A DNA stretch of 35,483 nucleotides from Corynebacterium meitnerae (GTDB lineage Bacteria; Actinomycetota; Actinomycetes; Mycobacteriales; Mycobacteriaceae). Below, piece after piece: positions 24,161 through 32,027 of this stretch. Where the stretch lies: positions 1 through 35,483 of the forward strand of contig NZ_JAKMUS010000020.1 of assembly GCF_027570075.1 (NCBI RefSeq), read 5' to 3'. Each line of letters starts with the position of its first letter. The stretch's first letter is position 1. Under the pieces are notes generated by a model. That model did not search any database, was not told where the DNA came from, and saw nothing but the letters and a program-made list of their open reading frames with translations. The translations under genes were made by a program, and so were the position numbers.

Positions 24161-24898
24161 GTGGCACAAAGAAAACCCCGCAAGACAAAGAATGCACCCG
24201 CACGGCCCCTGCTTGGTCAGCGGGCAGTCAATGTTGCGCGCGAGGCGCTCCTCGAGCTTGATCAGGGCGAAGTGGGGGAGCACATCGGTGTCAATGGGCT
24301 GAGCAATAATGCCGCCACGCACCGCTTTGAGGCTTCCGTGCCTGGCTATCCCGGGTGGGAGTGGAATGCGGTGGTGGCTTGCGCGACGGGTTCGGATTAC
24401 ATCACCGTAAGCGAGGTCGCGCTCGTGCCCGCGCCGACTGGTGAGGCCCTGAAGGCCCCTGATTGGGTGCCGTACTCTGAGCGCCTCCGCCCTGGTGACC
24501 TTGGTCCGGGTGACCTCATGGAACCGGCGCCGGACGATGAGCGCTTGACCGCGGATTCGTTTGCCGCCGACGCGATTGTGTTCCCGGGCCGCGAAACTGC
24601 GCAGTACCTGACCAAAACAGGCCTGGACGCGGCCAAAGACCGCTGGCGTCGAGGCGATTACGGCCCTAATTCCGCGCACGCCTCCCAGGCAGCCCTGCAG
24701 TGCAAGACCTGTGCTTTCTTCATTCCCGCCGGGGAGCCGCTAGGCTATAACTTCGGCGTTTGCGCCAATGAATACTCTGCCGACGGTCGCATTGTTTCCG
24801 CTGTCTACGGTTGCGGCGCGCACTCCGAAACCAAGGTTGATTCAGAGGAGCTTGATGCGGGCGGAGAGCTTTTCGACGATGAAAAGCCCCTCTACTAA
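24161..24898 (+). CDS. DUF3027 family protein, probably leaderless
   Basis: This 245-aa cytoplasmic protein of the actinobacterial DUF3027 family has unknown function. A basic N-terminus (RKPRKTK) is followed by a folded domain containing PGWEWNAVVA. The C-terminal part has C-x2-C (QCKTCAFF) and two more cysteines (FGVCANE, VYGCGAHSE) that could bind one zinc ion. I place the start at GTG 24161: no Shine-Dalgarno exists and a -10 hexamer lies 6 nt upstream. A longer frame from 24122 would overlap the divergent start. Confidence 0.82.
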   Translation: MAQRKPRKTKNAPARPLLGQRAVNVAREALLELDQGEVGEHIGVNGLSNNAATHRFEASVPGYPGWEWNAVVACATGSDYITVSEVALVPAPTGEALKAPDWVPYSERLRPGDLGPGDLMEPAPDDERLTADSFAADAIVFPGRETAQYLTKTGLDAAKDRWRRGDYGPNSAHASQAALQCKTCAFFIPAGEPLGYNFGVCANEYSADGRIVSAVYGCGAHSETKVDSEELDAGGELFDDEKPLY

Positions 24899-24987
24899 CG
24901 CCCAAACACCGCCGCTGGTTTTGAAAATTTTGTGGTGAGGTGGGACGCTATCCCCGTCATATTTCTTCCGTGCAAGGGGACATATTT

Positions 24988-26472
24988 ATGAGTTCAAACA
25001 CCACAGATTCCACGAAGGTGTCGCAGCCTTCGGGGGAGGGGCAGGCTCGCTCCGGCCTAGACCGTTACTTCCGTATCTCCGAACGTGGTTCCACCGTGGC
25101 AACGGAGGTCCGCGCCGGCGTGGTTACCTTCTTCGCCATGGCGTACATCGTCTTGCTGAACCCGCTGATTCTGGGTGCCAGTGAAGACTCCGCCGGCAAC
25201 GTGTTGGGTATCCCGCAGGTTGCTGCTGCCACCGCACTGGTGGCGGGCATCATGTGTATTTTGTTCGGCGTTGTGGCGAACTACCCATTCGGTATCGCCG
25301 CTGGTCTGGGTCTGAATACCCTGGTGGCTGTCACTCTGGTGGGTACTGAAGGTCTGACCTGGGCGCAGGCCATGGGGTTGGTGGTCATTGACGGTATTGT
25401 CATCGTCATTTTGGCTGTGTCCGGTTTCCGCTCTGCCGTGTTCCGTGCGATTCCGCCGTCAATGAAGGCTGCTATCGGCGTGGGCATTGGCATGTTCATC
25501 GCCATGATCGGTTTCGTAGATGCCGGTTTTGTTCGCCGTATCCCGGATGCTGCCATGACCACTGTTCCGGTTCAGCTGGGCATCAATGGGTCGATTGCTT
25601 CTTGGCCGACCTTCGTGTTCATTCTTGGCCTGTTCATCTGTGGCTTCATGGTTGCGCGCAAGATCCCGGGCGGCCTGTTCATCGGCATCGTGATCAATAC
25701 GATCATCGCCCTTGTCATTGAGCGTGTCACCGGTGCTGGTTCTTCTGCTGAGTCGGGTCCGACCGGCTGGAACTTGGCTGTCCCGACTCTGCCGGAATCC
25801 TTCGGTGGTGTGCCGGACCTGTCCATCGTGGGCAAGGTTGACATCCTCGGTGCATTTACTCAGGTTGGCGTGGTCACCGCTTCGCTGCTGGTATTCACCC
25901 TGGTGCTGGCAAACTTCTTCGACGCCATGGGTACGATGACGGCGCTCGGTCGCCAGGCAGGCCTCACCGATGAGAAGGGCGAGCTGCCGGATATGAAGAA
26001 AGCCCTTATCGTCGAGGGCTTCGGCGCTATCGCTGGTGGTGCTGGCTCTGCATCGTCTGCAACGGTCTACGTTGACTCTTCCGCTGGTATTGCCGACGGT
26101 GCGCGCACCGGTCTGGCCAACATTGTCACCGGTCTGCTGTTCCTGGCCGCAATGTTCTTCACCCCGCTGTACGAGATCGTGCCGATTGAGGCTGCCGCAC
26201 CGGTTCTGGTCATCGTGGGTGCCCTCATGATGATGCAGGTGGGTGAGATTGAGTGGTCCCGCTTTGATATCGCTCTGCCGGCCTTCCTCACCATCGTGGC
26301 TATGCCGTTTACGTACTCCATCGCGGACGGCATCGGCATCGGCTTCATCACCTTCGCTCTGTTCGCAGTGTTCGCTGGCCGTGCGAAGGAAGTTCACTGG
26401 ATCATGTGGCTGATCTCCGCGCTGTTCGTGGTGTTCTTTGCCATGGATCCGATCATGTCCGTCATCGGCTAA
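24988..26472 (+). CDS. NCS2-family purine permease (guanine/hypoxanthine type)
   Basis: This 494-aa permease of the AzgA-like branch of the NCS2/NAT family imports guanine, hypoxanthine or adenine with protons. It has about 12-14 membrane segments. Family motifs: ATEVRAGVVTFFAMAYI (about 34-50), GLGLNTLVA, ANFFDAMGTMTALGRQAGL (about 310) and GAGSASSATVYVDSSAGI (about 352). The ATG at 24988 has AGGGG 10 nt upstream; a start at 24940 would add sixteen residues not typical of the family. The 89-bp gap before it shows no clear riboswitch. It is followed after 16 bp by the SpoU gene, likely co-transcribed. Confidence 0.9.
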   Translation: MSSNTTDSTKVSQPSGEGQARSGLDRYFRISERGSTVATEVRAGVVTFFAMAYIVLLNPLILGASEDSAGNVLGIPQVAAATALVAGIMCILFGVVANYPFGIAAGLGLNTLVAVTLVGTEGLTWAQAMGLVVIDGIVIVILAVSGFRSAVFRAIPPSMKAAIGVGIGMFIAMIGFVDAGFVRRIPDAAMTTVPVQLGINGSIASWPTFVFILGLFICGFMVARKIPGGLFIGIVINTIIALVIERVTGAGSSAESGPTGWNLAVPTLPESFGGVPDLSIVGKVDILGAFTQVGVVTASLLVFTLVLANFFDAMGTMTALGRQAGLTDEKGELPDMKKALIVEGFGAIAGGAGSASSATVYVDSSAGIADGARTGLANIVTGLLFLAAMFFTPLYEIVPIEAAAPVLVIVGALMMMQVGEIEWSRFDIALPAFLTIVAMPFTYSIADGIGIGFITFALFAVFAGRAKEVHWIMWLISALFVVFFAMDPIMSVIG

Positions 26473-26488
26473 AACATCTGGTTGACAC

Positions 26489-27316
26489 ATGATTCCCATC
26501 ACTGATCCCGCTGATGTGCGCCTGGATGTTGTCCGTGACCTGAAGAAGGCAGACAATTCCCGCGCGTACGTCTTTGGGGAAGGCCCGCTCGTTGCGGGCC
26601 GAGTGGTGGATTCGCGTTACCCATTGCGCTGCATCATCGGGTTTGAAAAGAAAATCGAGACCTTCCGCGCTCAACGTGCGGAGGAGGGGCTCCCGCCGAT
26701 TGAGGCGCCGATCTACACCGTGACCCGCGAGCTGCTCGCCGAGGTCGTTGGGTATGACATGCACCGCGGCCTCATCGCTGTGGCGGATCGGGCAGAGGAG
26801 CCCGACGTCAGTGAGCTGCTGGAGGCGCGCACCCTCGTGGTCCTTGAGGGGGTTGGGGATCACGAAAATATCGGGGCTATCTTCCGCAATGCCGCTGGCA
26901 TGGGGGTGGATGGTGTGCTTCTGGGGGCTGGCACGGCTGATCCTTTGTATCGTCGCAGCGTGCGCGTGTCCATGGGGCATGTATTGCGCCTGCCGTTCGC
27001 ACATCTCGAGGGCACATCCACCACGTGGCAGCGCTCCCTTGAACAGTTGCGCCAGGCAGGTTTCCGCCTTATCTCGCTCACGCCTGATGATCGCGCCGTG
27101 CATCTTGCGGAGGCGCTTGTCGACGCTTCCGGCAACCCCCACCCCAAAGTCGCCCTCCTCGTCGGCGGGGAAGGCCCTGGCCTGACTGAGCACGCGATGC
27201 GCGCCACGGACATTCGTGCCCGCATCCCCATGGCGCCGGGCACTGATTCACTGAACGTGGCTACGTCCGCAGCGATCGCGTTCTATGAGCGCGACCGAGC
27301 AGTTGGCCTGAGCTAG
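26489..27316 (+). CDS. SpoU/TrmH-family RNA 2'-O-methyltransferase
   Basis: This 275-aa SPOUT methyltransferase modifies a ribose in rRNA or tRNA using S-adenosylmethionine. The three trefoil-knot motifs are seen: NIGAIFRNAAGMGVDGVLLG (about 130-149), LLVGGEGPGL (about 222-231) and IPMAPGTDSLNVATSAAIAF (about 250-269). The N-terminal 100 residues form the SpoU substrate-binding domain. Exact target unknown. Its TAG overlaps the stop of the convergent gene at 27313 (CTAG). Confidence 0.9.
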   Translation: MIPITDPADVRLDVVRDLKKADNSRAYVFGEGPLVAGRVVDSRYPLRCIIGFEKKIETFRAQRAEEGLPPIEAPIYTVTRELLAEVVGYDMHRGLIAVADRAEEPDVSELLEARTLVVLEGVGDHENIGAIFRNAAGMGVDGVLLGAGTADPLYRRSVRVSMGHVLRLPFAHLEGTSTTWQRSLEQLRQAGFRLISLTPDDRAVHLAEALVDASGNPHPKVALLVGGEGPGLTEHAMRATDIRARIPMAPGTDSLNVATSAAIAFYERDRAVGLS

Positions 27317-28158
27317 CGGTCAGAGTGGCGCAGACGTTCTTTCACTGTGTCGGCGAGGTTACGTACGCGACGTGTGACGCCACGGCGGATGCGGCGCGCA
27401 ACCTTAGCTGAGGCATCTGCCAGCTCCGCGAATTCATCGCTGGTTTCTTCGGCTTCCTCATAGTCGTCATAGTCCGCATTGGCGGAGGAGAACTTCGCAG
27501 CCACCTCGGTGACATTTTTGGTGTCAGGGGTGCGCTGTTCCACCTTCGGCTCGGGGCGTCCATCCACGGCGTAGGCCACCACGTTGATGTCAGGACCGTC
27601 CGGGGAAATGTCCACACCCAGCCAGTCGCGCTGGGCAGCGCGCATGAGGTCTACCGGTTCGAAGGGCAACGAAATTCCTCCGAGTTGATCGGCGCGCTCA
27701 CCAGCCCAGAAGGGGGCTTCAAACCCATCAGGCAGGCCGAGATCCTCGATGAGCTCATTGCGCGTGGCACACAAGGAACGGCGCACGGTATCCCCATTGA
27801 AGCGTGCGAAGCCGGCATACCCGGCGCCTTCTTCCACGCCTTCCGCAAACACGAAGACATCGGCTGCCGGAACGGCCCGGCGGAGGTGGGTGGGGATGTC
27901 GGAGAGTTTGCCGCAGTCGTCGATAAGCGTCTGAAGCACAGCGACCCCCGGGTAGCCAGCGATGTAGAACTCTTCGCGGCTGCTCGGTGTGGAACGGTTC
28001 AGCGGGAACTGGCCGATCGGCGTGATCGGCCACCGTGGATTGAGCTGAGCGAGGAGTTTGCGGCCAAAACCACGGTCAGCGTGCGGCTCAGCTTCCAGCA
28101 CCGCGGCCGGATCGGCGGCGTTGATGTACCAGAACGTAACGACGGCAGGGACACCCAT
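27313..28158 (-). CDS. uncharacterised actinobacterial protein (DUF6928-like)
   Basis: This 281-aa protein resembles, from memory, the actinobacterial family labelled DUF6928; no function known. It begins GVPAVVTFWYINAADPAAVL. The core includes YIAGYPGVAVLQTLI and a conserved-looking GISLPFEPVDLMRAAQRDWL (about 160-180). The C-terminal 70 residues are acidic (DYDDYEEAEE) then basic (RRIRRGVTRRVRN), which looks disordered. It starts 6 bp after sepH and is probably co-transcribed with it. One copy of the 11-mer CGTCGATAAGC lies in its Leu-Ile-Asp codons at 27918. Confidence 0.72.
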   Translation of the reverse strand: MGVPAVVTFWYINAADPAAVLEAEPHADRGFGRKLLAQLNPRWPITPIGQFPLNRSTPSSREEFYIAGYPGVAVLQTLIDDCGKLSDIPTHLRRAVPAADVFVFAEGVEEGAGYAGFARFNGDTVRRSLCATRNELIEDLGLPDGFEAPFWAGERADQLGGISLPFEPVDLMRAAQRDWLGVDISPDGPDINVVAYAVDGRPEPKVEQRTPDTKNVTEVAAKFSSANADYDDYEEAEETSDEFAELADASAKVARRIRRGVTRRVRNLADTVKERLRHSDR

Positions 28159-28164
28159 AACGCG

Positions 28165-29151
28165 CTACTTCTTCGGCCGCTTCGTGTTCGTGCGCACGCC
28201 CAAAAGAACGTCCTCCCAGTGCGGGGTGACCGCCTTGCGACGTCGCTTCTGCGGCTTGGCTTGCTCCTCCGGGAAGTGCAGCGCATCGCCCTCGGCAAAC
28301 AAGTCAGGTTGGGTGTGCTGTTGCCCCTGCTCAGCAGGGGCAACAGGGGTCTCCTGTTCAACGTCCGTGGACACTGCAGAGAGGGACCGTACTGGCTGCG
28401 CAAACGACGGATCGATCAAATCCGCGGCAACCGCATCTCGTGGCTCCGTGGTGGCAGACGAACCCATCGAGCGGTGGAAGGACCACTCCGCGCTGTGCTC
28501 CTGCAGGCCAGCCTGCCAGGTGAGGCGAACAACCCATGGCTCTCCGACCTCACGCATTGCATCCCACCGGGCCTCCGACAAAGCATGGCCGCGGGAGGCG
28601 AAGCTCAGAGCAAGAATTTCAAAGAGCGTGTCCGGTGCAGCACCATCCGCGCGGACTGGGTGGGACTGCTTAGCCGCCTCCGCGACCTGGGCGCGCTCCA
28701 GCAGAACTGGGTGCGCATAGGGCTCCACGCGGCTGATGGCCACGCCCATCTCCTCAGCGAGCTCTTCGGTGCTGGCTCCAGCGCGGATGCGCGCCTGAAT
28801 GTCCTTCGGGCGCAGCGACAGGGGAGTAGCAAACAGCGGGTCCGGCTCTGCGGGGGTGCGCTCGACTGGAGCGGGTTCTGGTTCCTCGGCAGCCGGCTCT
28901 TCAGCTTCCGGCTCTTCAGCTTCCGGTTCTTCAACGGGGTGGAGGGGTACGGCGGGTGCCACCGGTTCGTCGACAAGCTCGGCTTCGACGACCTCGTAGT
29001 CGGTTTCGTCCTGCGCGCTGACGTCGGTAAGCATGGGGGCAGCCGGCGGGATGAGTTCCTCGCGTGGAATGCAGAATTTCTCTCCGTCGAGAGTGCGCAG
29101 CACCCACAGAGAGTCGGTCGATTCGTCCGCAACAACAAAGAGCTCGCGCAT
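28165..29151 (-). CDS. sepH: septation protein SepH
   Basis: This 328-aa actinobacterial cell-division protein (DUF3071 family) stimulates FtsZ assembly. The N-terminal region MRELFVVADESTDSLWVL and the helix-turn-helix-like core LSLRPKDIQARIRAGASTEE with MGVAISRVEPYAHPVLLERA (about 140-185) are typical. Between them (about 82-125) is an acidic Pro/Glu tandem repeat. The C-terminal half is variable and ends in basic residues (TKRPKK). AAGGAG lies 6 nt before the ATG but is buried in an 11-bp hairpin. Downstream is the DUF6928-like gene. Confidence 0.92.
   Translation of the reverse strand: MRELFVVADESTDSLWVLRTLDGEKFCIPREELIPPAAPMLTDVSAQDETDYEVVEAELVDEPVAPAVPLHPVEEPEAEEPEAEEPAAEEPEPAPVERTPAEPDPLFATPLSLRPKDIQARIRAGASTEELAEEMGVAISRVEPYAHPVLLERAQVAEAAKQSHPVRADGAAPDTLFEILALSFASRGHALSEARWDAMREVGEPWVVRLTWQAGLQEHSAEWSFHRSMGSSATTEPRDAVAADLIDPSFAQPVRSLSAVSTDVEQETPVAPAEQGQQHTQPDLFAEGDALHFPEEQAKPQKRRRKAVTPHWEDVLLGVRTNTKRPKK
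28881..28940 (-). repeat. 15-bp tandem repeat inside sepH
   Basis: Two identical 15-bp units GCTCTTCAGCTTCCG (28896-28910, 28911-28925 on plus) are flanked by diverged units at 28881-28895 and 28926-28940. They encode an EEPEA-type repeat of five residues. Copy number may vary between strains. Confidence 0.8.
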
Positions 29152-29152
29152 C

Positions 29153-29189
29153 GCTGTCTCCTTACACCAGTGTCATTCAAGGAGACAGC
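29153..29189 (-). promoter_or_regulatory. hairpin that sequesters the sepH ribosome-binding site
   Basis: On the sepH mRNA, GCTGTCTCCTT pairs perfectly over 11 bp with AAGGAGACAGC, leaving a 15-nt loop with an inner ACAC/GTGT pair. The 3' arm contains the Shine-Dalgarno AAGGAG and ends 1 nt before the ATG. A mini-ORF of four codons (ATG at 29177, TAA at 29165-29163) lies in the loop. If transcription instead starts at a TAAGCT-linked site (29192-29187) the 5' arm would be missing. Confidence 0.6.
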
Positions 29190-29239
29190 TTAACTGAAAC
29201 GCGAGCTCCATTTGGTTGCGGCGGTACGAAGATCAGGGC

Positions 29240-30367
29240 TTACTTCGCGCCAACACCCTGCGACAGCAGGAAGTCGATGGCGCCGGTGAGCTTGGCCACG
29301 TCCTCGGTATCAATCGCCGGGAACATACCAATGCGCAGCTGGTTGCGGCCCAGCTTGCGGTACGGCTCAACGTCGAGGATGCCACCTGCGCGCAGAGCCT
29401 TCGCCAGCTCAGCGGCATCGATGGACTCATCAAAATCGATGGTGCCCACAACGTAGGAGCGCTTATCCGCATCTGCGACGAATGGCGTTGCGTGCTCATT
29501 GGCCTCTGCCCAGGAGTACAGGGTGTCCGCGTTGGCCTTGGTGCGGGCAACCATGCCGTCCAGGCCACCGTTCTCATTCATCCACTTGACCTGGTCAGCC
29601 AGCATGAGCAGCGTGGCCACAGCCGGGGTGTTGTAGGTCTGGTTCTTGCGGGAATTGTCCACCGCAGTCTGCAGATCCAGGAAAGCCGGGATGAAACGGC
29701 CCGACTCCTTGATCTTGGCAATGCGCTCAATCGCCGCCGGGCTCATCGCCGCGAACCACAGGCCACCGTCAGACGCGAAGCACTTCTGCGGGGAGAAGTA
29801 GTAAGCATCAGCATTTCGCATATCGACGGGAAGACCACCGGCGCCCGACGTTGCGTCGATAAGCACGAGCGCATCCGTGTTCGGGCGAGTGACCGGCACC
29901 ATCGCACCCGTAGACGTCTCATTGTGCGCCCATGCGACGACATCTGCATCGGTGCCATCCAGCGCGGAAGGGGAGGGGGCGCTGCCCGGCTCAGCCTCAA
30001 CCACCTGGGGCTCATCCAGCCACGGTGCCTGCTTGGAAGCCTTAGCGAACTTGGAGGAGAACTCACCGAAGGACAGGTGAGCAGACTTCTTCTCAATCAG
30101 GCCGAAGGTCGCCGCATCCCAGAAAGCGGTGGCGCCACCAAGAGACAGAACGATCTCGTAGCCCTCCGGCAGGGAGAACAGCTCTGCAAGACCTTCGCGG
30201 ACCTCACCCACAACATTCTTCACTGCCGGCTGACGGTGAGAGGTGCCGATGATGTGAGCGCCATTGGTGATGGCCTCCAGCTGGGCGGGGCGGACCTTGG
30301 AGGGGCCACAACCAAAACGGCCATCAACGGGCAAAAGATCTTGCGGAAGAGCTGGGTAATCGGACAT
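29240..30367 (-). CDS. serC: phosphoserine aminotransferase SerC
   Basis: This 375-aa PLP enzyme makes 3-phosphoserine from 3-phosphohydroxypyruvate and glutamate, the second step of serine synthesis. It belongs to the actinobacterial SerC type: start MSDYPALPQDLLPVDGRFG, substrate region GTSHRQPAV, and the PLP lysine in YFSPQKCFASDGG (about 200). The ATG at 30367 has AAGGGG 6 nt upstream. It is divergent from gltA, with paired G/C-run motifs in between, and is followed after 88 bp by sepH. Length is normal. Confidence 0.95.
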   Translation of the reverse strand: MSDYPALPQDLLPVDGRFGCGPSKVRPAQLEAITNGAHIIGTSHRQPAVKNVVGEVREGLAELFSLPEGYEIVLSLGGATAFWDAATFGLIEKKSAHLSFGEFSSKFAKASKQAPWLDEPQVVEAEPGSAPSPSALDGTDADVVAWAHNETSTGAMVPVTRPNTDALVLIDATSGAGGLPVDMRNADAYYFSPQKCFASDGGLWFAAMSPAAIERIAKIKESGRFIPAFLDLQTAVDNSRKNQTYNTPAVATLLMLADQVKWMNENGGLDGMVARTKANADTLYSWAEANEHATPFVADADKRSYVVGTIDFDESIDAAELAKALRAGGILDVEPYRKLGRNQLRIGMFPAIDTEDVAKLTGAIDFLLSQGVGAK

Positions 30368-30419
30368 TCGTGCCCCTTCTTTCATGCTTCGAGCTGGCAT
30401 CGTTGTGGCACTAACCTTA

Positions 30420-30451
30420 ACCCCCGGGGGTAATTGTGGTGTAACGGGGGA
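30420..30451. promoter_or_regulatory. RamA-type motifs between serC and gltA
   Basis: ACCCCCGGGGGT (30420-30431), a 12-bp palindrome, combines an AC5G and a CG5T motif; CGGGGGA follows at 30445-30451. RamA of C. glutamicum binds tandem G4-6 / C4-5 stretches of this form and controls gltA. The sites lie 60-90 bp upstream of the proposed gltA start point. Confidence 0.5.
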
Positions 30452-30498
30452 AGCATACTTTTTGTCGCTACCGTCACATCCTGACCGCGTGGTGCTGA

Positions 30499-30504
30499 TA
30501 GAGT
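30499..30504 (+). promoter_or_regulatory. candidate -10 element for gltA leader
   Basis: TAGAGT fits the TANNNT pattern common in high-GC Gram-positives. It is followed by 6 nt and an ATG at 30511, so transcription would start on or next to that ATG. No convincing -35 is present, as expected for an activator-dependent promoter. Confidence 0.4.
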
Positions 30505-30510
30505 GAATTC

Positions 30511-30549
30511 ATGCCAATTCTGGCGCTTGGTCCCGAGCTCAGCCCGTAG
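30511..30549 (+). CDS. putative leaderless upstream ORF in the gltA leader
   Basis: The frame ATG to TAG encodes 12 residues, MPILALGPELSP. The ATG stands 6 nt after the -10-like TAGAGT, where a leaderless message would begin. It ends 61 nt before the gltA GTG and just before a hairpin at 30559-30579. It could be a regulatory leader peptide or chance; there is no Shine-Dalgarno. Confidence 0.35.
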   Translation: MPILALGPELSP

Positions 30550-30558
30550 GTTATTTCA

Positions 30559-30579
30559 CCTGCGGAAACTGGCCGCAGG
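30559..30579 (+). other. hairpin in the gltA leader
   Basis: CCTGCGG (30559-30565) pairs with CCGCAGG (30573-30579) across a 7-nt loop. No T-run follows, so it is not a plain terminator. It sits between the 12-codon upstream ORF and the gltA ribosome-binding site. Confidence 0.5.
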
Positions 30580-30610
30580 CGTCGCTCAACGACTCTTTGA
30601 AAGGTTCATT

Positions 30611-31906
30611 GTGGCTTCTGAGAACAACGACAAGGTAGTACTTAACTACCCCGGCGGCGAGTATGAGATGGATCTCATCCGCGCCTCCGAGGGAAATGAC
30701 GGCTTTGTGCTGGGCAACCTCCTCGGACAGACCGGCCTGGTCACCTTCGACCCGGGCTACGTTTCTACGGGTTCCACCGAGTCCAAGATCACCTACATCG
30801 ATGGTGACGCAGGCATCCTGCGCTACCGTGGCTACGACATCGCTGACCTGGCTAACAACGCCACGTTCAACGAGGTGTCCTACCTGCTGATCAACGGTGA
30901 GCTGCCGACTGAGGATGAGCTAGAGACCTTCTCCAGCAACATCCGCCACCACACCCTCCTGGATGAGGACTTCAAGGCGGCCTTCAACGTCTTCCCGCGT
31001 GACGCACACCCGATGGCTGTGCTGGCCTCCTCCGTCAACATTCTGTCTGCTTACTACCAGGACCAGCTCAACCCGCTGGATGAGGAGCAGCTGGACAAGG
31101 CAACCGTTCGCCTCATGGCAAAGGTGCCGATGTTGGCTGCATACGCTTACCGCGCATCCCAGGGTAAGCCGTACATGTACCCGAACAACGCCCTGAGCCC
31201 GCGCGAGAACTTCCTGCGCATGATGTTCGGTTACCCGACCGAGCCGTACGAGGTTGACCCGGTCGTCGTCGACGCGCTGGACAAGCTGCTCATCCTGCAT
31301 GCTGACCACGAGCAGAACTGCTCCACCTCCACCGTCCGCATGATCGGTTCCGCTCAGGCGAACATGTTCGTGTCCATCGCTGGTGGCATCAACGCTCTGG
31401 CTGGCCCGCTGCACGGTGGCGCTAACCAGGCTGTGCTGGAGATGCTCGAGGACATCCAGGAGAACAACGGCGGCGACGCTTCTGACTTCATGAACCGCGT
31501 GAAGAACAAGGAGAAGGGTGTCCGCCTGATGGGCTTCGGCCACCGCGTGTACAAGAACTACGATCCGCGCGCGGCCATCGTCAAGGAATCCGCACACGAG
31601 GTGCTCAACCACCTCGGCGGCGACAGCCTGCTGGACCTGGCTATGGAGCTCGAGGAGATCGCCCTCAAGGACGACTACTTCATCGAGCGCAAGCTGTACC
31701 CGAACGTGGACTTCTACACCGGCCTGATCTACCGTGCCATGGGCTTCCCGACGGACTTCTTCACCGTCCTCTTCGCCATCGGCCGCCTGCCGGGCTGGAT
31801 TGCTCACTACCGCGAGCAGCTGGCAATGAACTCCAAGATCAACCGCCCGCGCCAGATCTACACCGGTGCGACGCAGCGTGAGTTCATCCCGCGCGACAAG
31901 CGCTAA
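30611..31906 (+). CDS. gltA: citrate synthase GltA
   Basis: This 431-aa type II (hexameric-type length) citrate synthase joins acetyl-CoA and oxaloacetate at the entry of the TCA cycle. Motifs: N-terminal strand domain, SKITYIDGDAGILRYRGYDI, LLILHADHEQNCSTSTVRM (His of the active site), GALHGGAN-like GPLHGGANQAVLEML, and MGFGHRVYKNYDPRA with the second active His; the catalytic Asp lies in YPNVDFYTG. The GTG at 30611 is chosen because GAAAGG lies 6 nt upstream. No ATG is in frame nearby: the codon matching the annotated ATG of C. glutamicum (MFERDIV, from memory) is CTC here. RamA-like motifs and a short upstream ORF suggest layered control. Confidence 0.95.
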   Translation: MASENNDKVVLNYPGGEYEMDLIRASEGNDGFVLGNLLGQTGLVTFDPGYVSTGSTESKITYIDGDAGILRYRGYDIADLANNATFNEVSYLLINGELPTEDELETFSSNIRHHTLLDEDFKAAFNVFPRDAHPMAVLASSVNILSAYYQDQLNPLDEEQLDKATVRLMAKVPMLAAYAYRASQGKPYMYPNNALSPRENFLRMMFGYPTEPYEVDPVVVDALDKLLILHADHEQNCSTSTVRMIGSAQANMFVSIAGGINALAGPLHGGANQAVLEMLEDIQENNGGDASDFMNRVKNKEKGVRLMGFGHRVYKNYDPRAAIVKESAHEVLNHLGGDSLLDLAMELEEIALKDDYFIERKLYPNVDFYTGLIYRAMGFPTDFFTVLFAIGRLPGWIAHYREQLAMNSKINRPRQIYTGATQREFIPRDKR

Positions 31907-31952
31907 AGCAACGCGCTGAACACGACGATCCGCCGTAAGCGACAAGCCTCCG

Positions 31953-31981
31953 TATAATGAGGGGCTGACCGCTTCGGCGGT
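31953..31981 (+). promoter_or_regulatory. promoter -10 and leader hairpin of fkpA
   Basis: A perfect TATAAT (31953-31958) lies in the 121-bp gap after gltA. It is followed by a small hairpin ACCGC-TTCG-GCGGT (31968-31981) and then TTTCGCGTTTT. The hairpin may be the gltA terminator, in which case the promoter sits inside it, or part of the fkpA leader. The fkpA Shine-Dalgarno AAGGAG is further down. Confidence 0.5.
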
Positions 31982-32027
31982 TTCGCGTTTTATAAGCGGG
32001 ATACCCAAATCAAGGAGAAACCTTTTC

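Noticed and set aside
25459..26556. 365-codon minus-strand frame across the purine permease
   Set aside because: Polar His/Asp/Asn-rich antisense of a membrane protein; no family resemblance.
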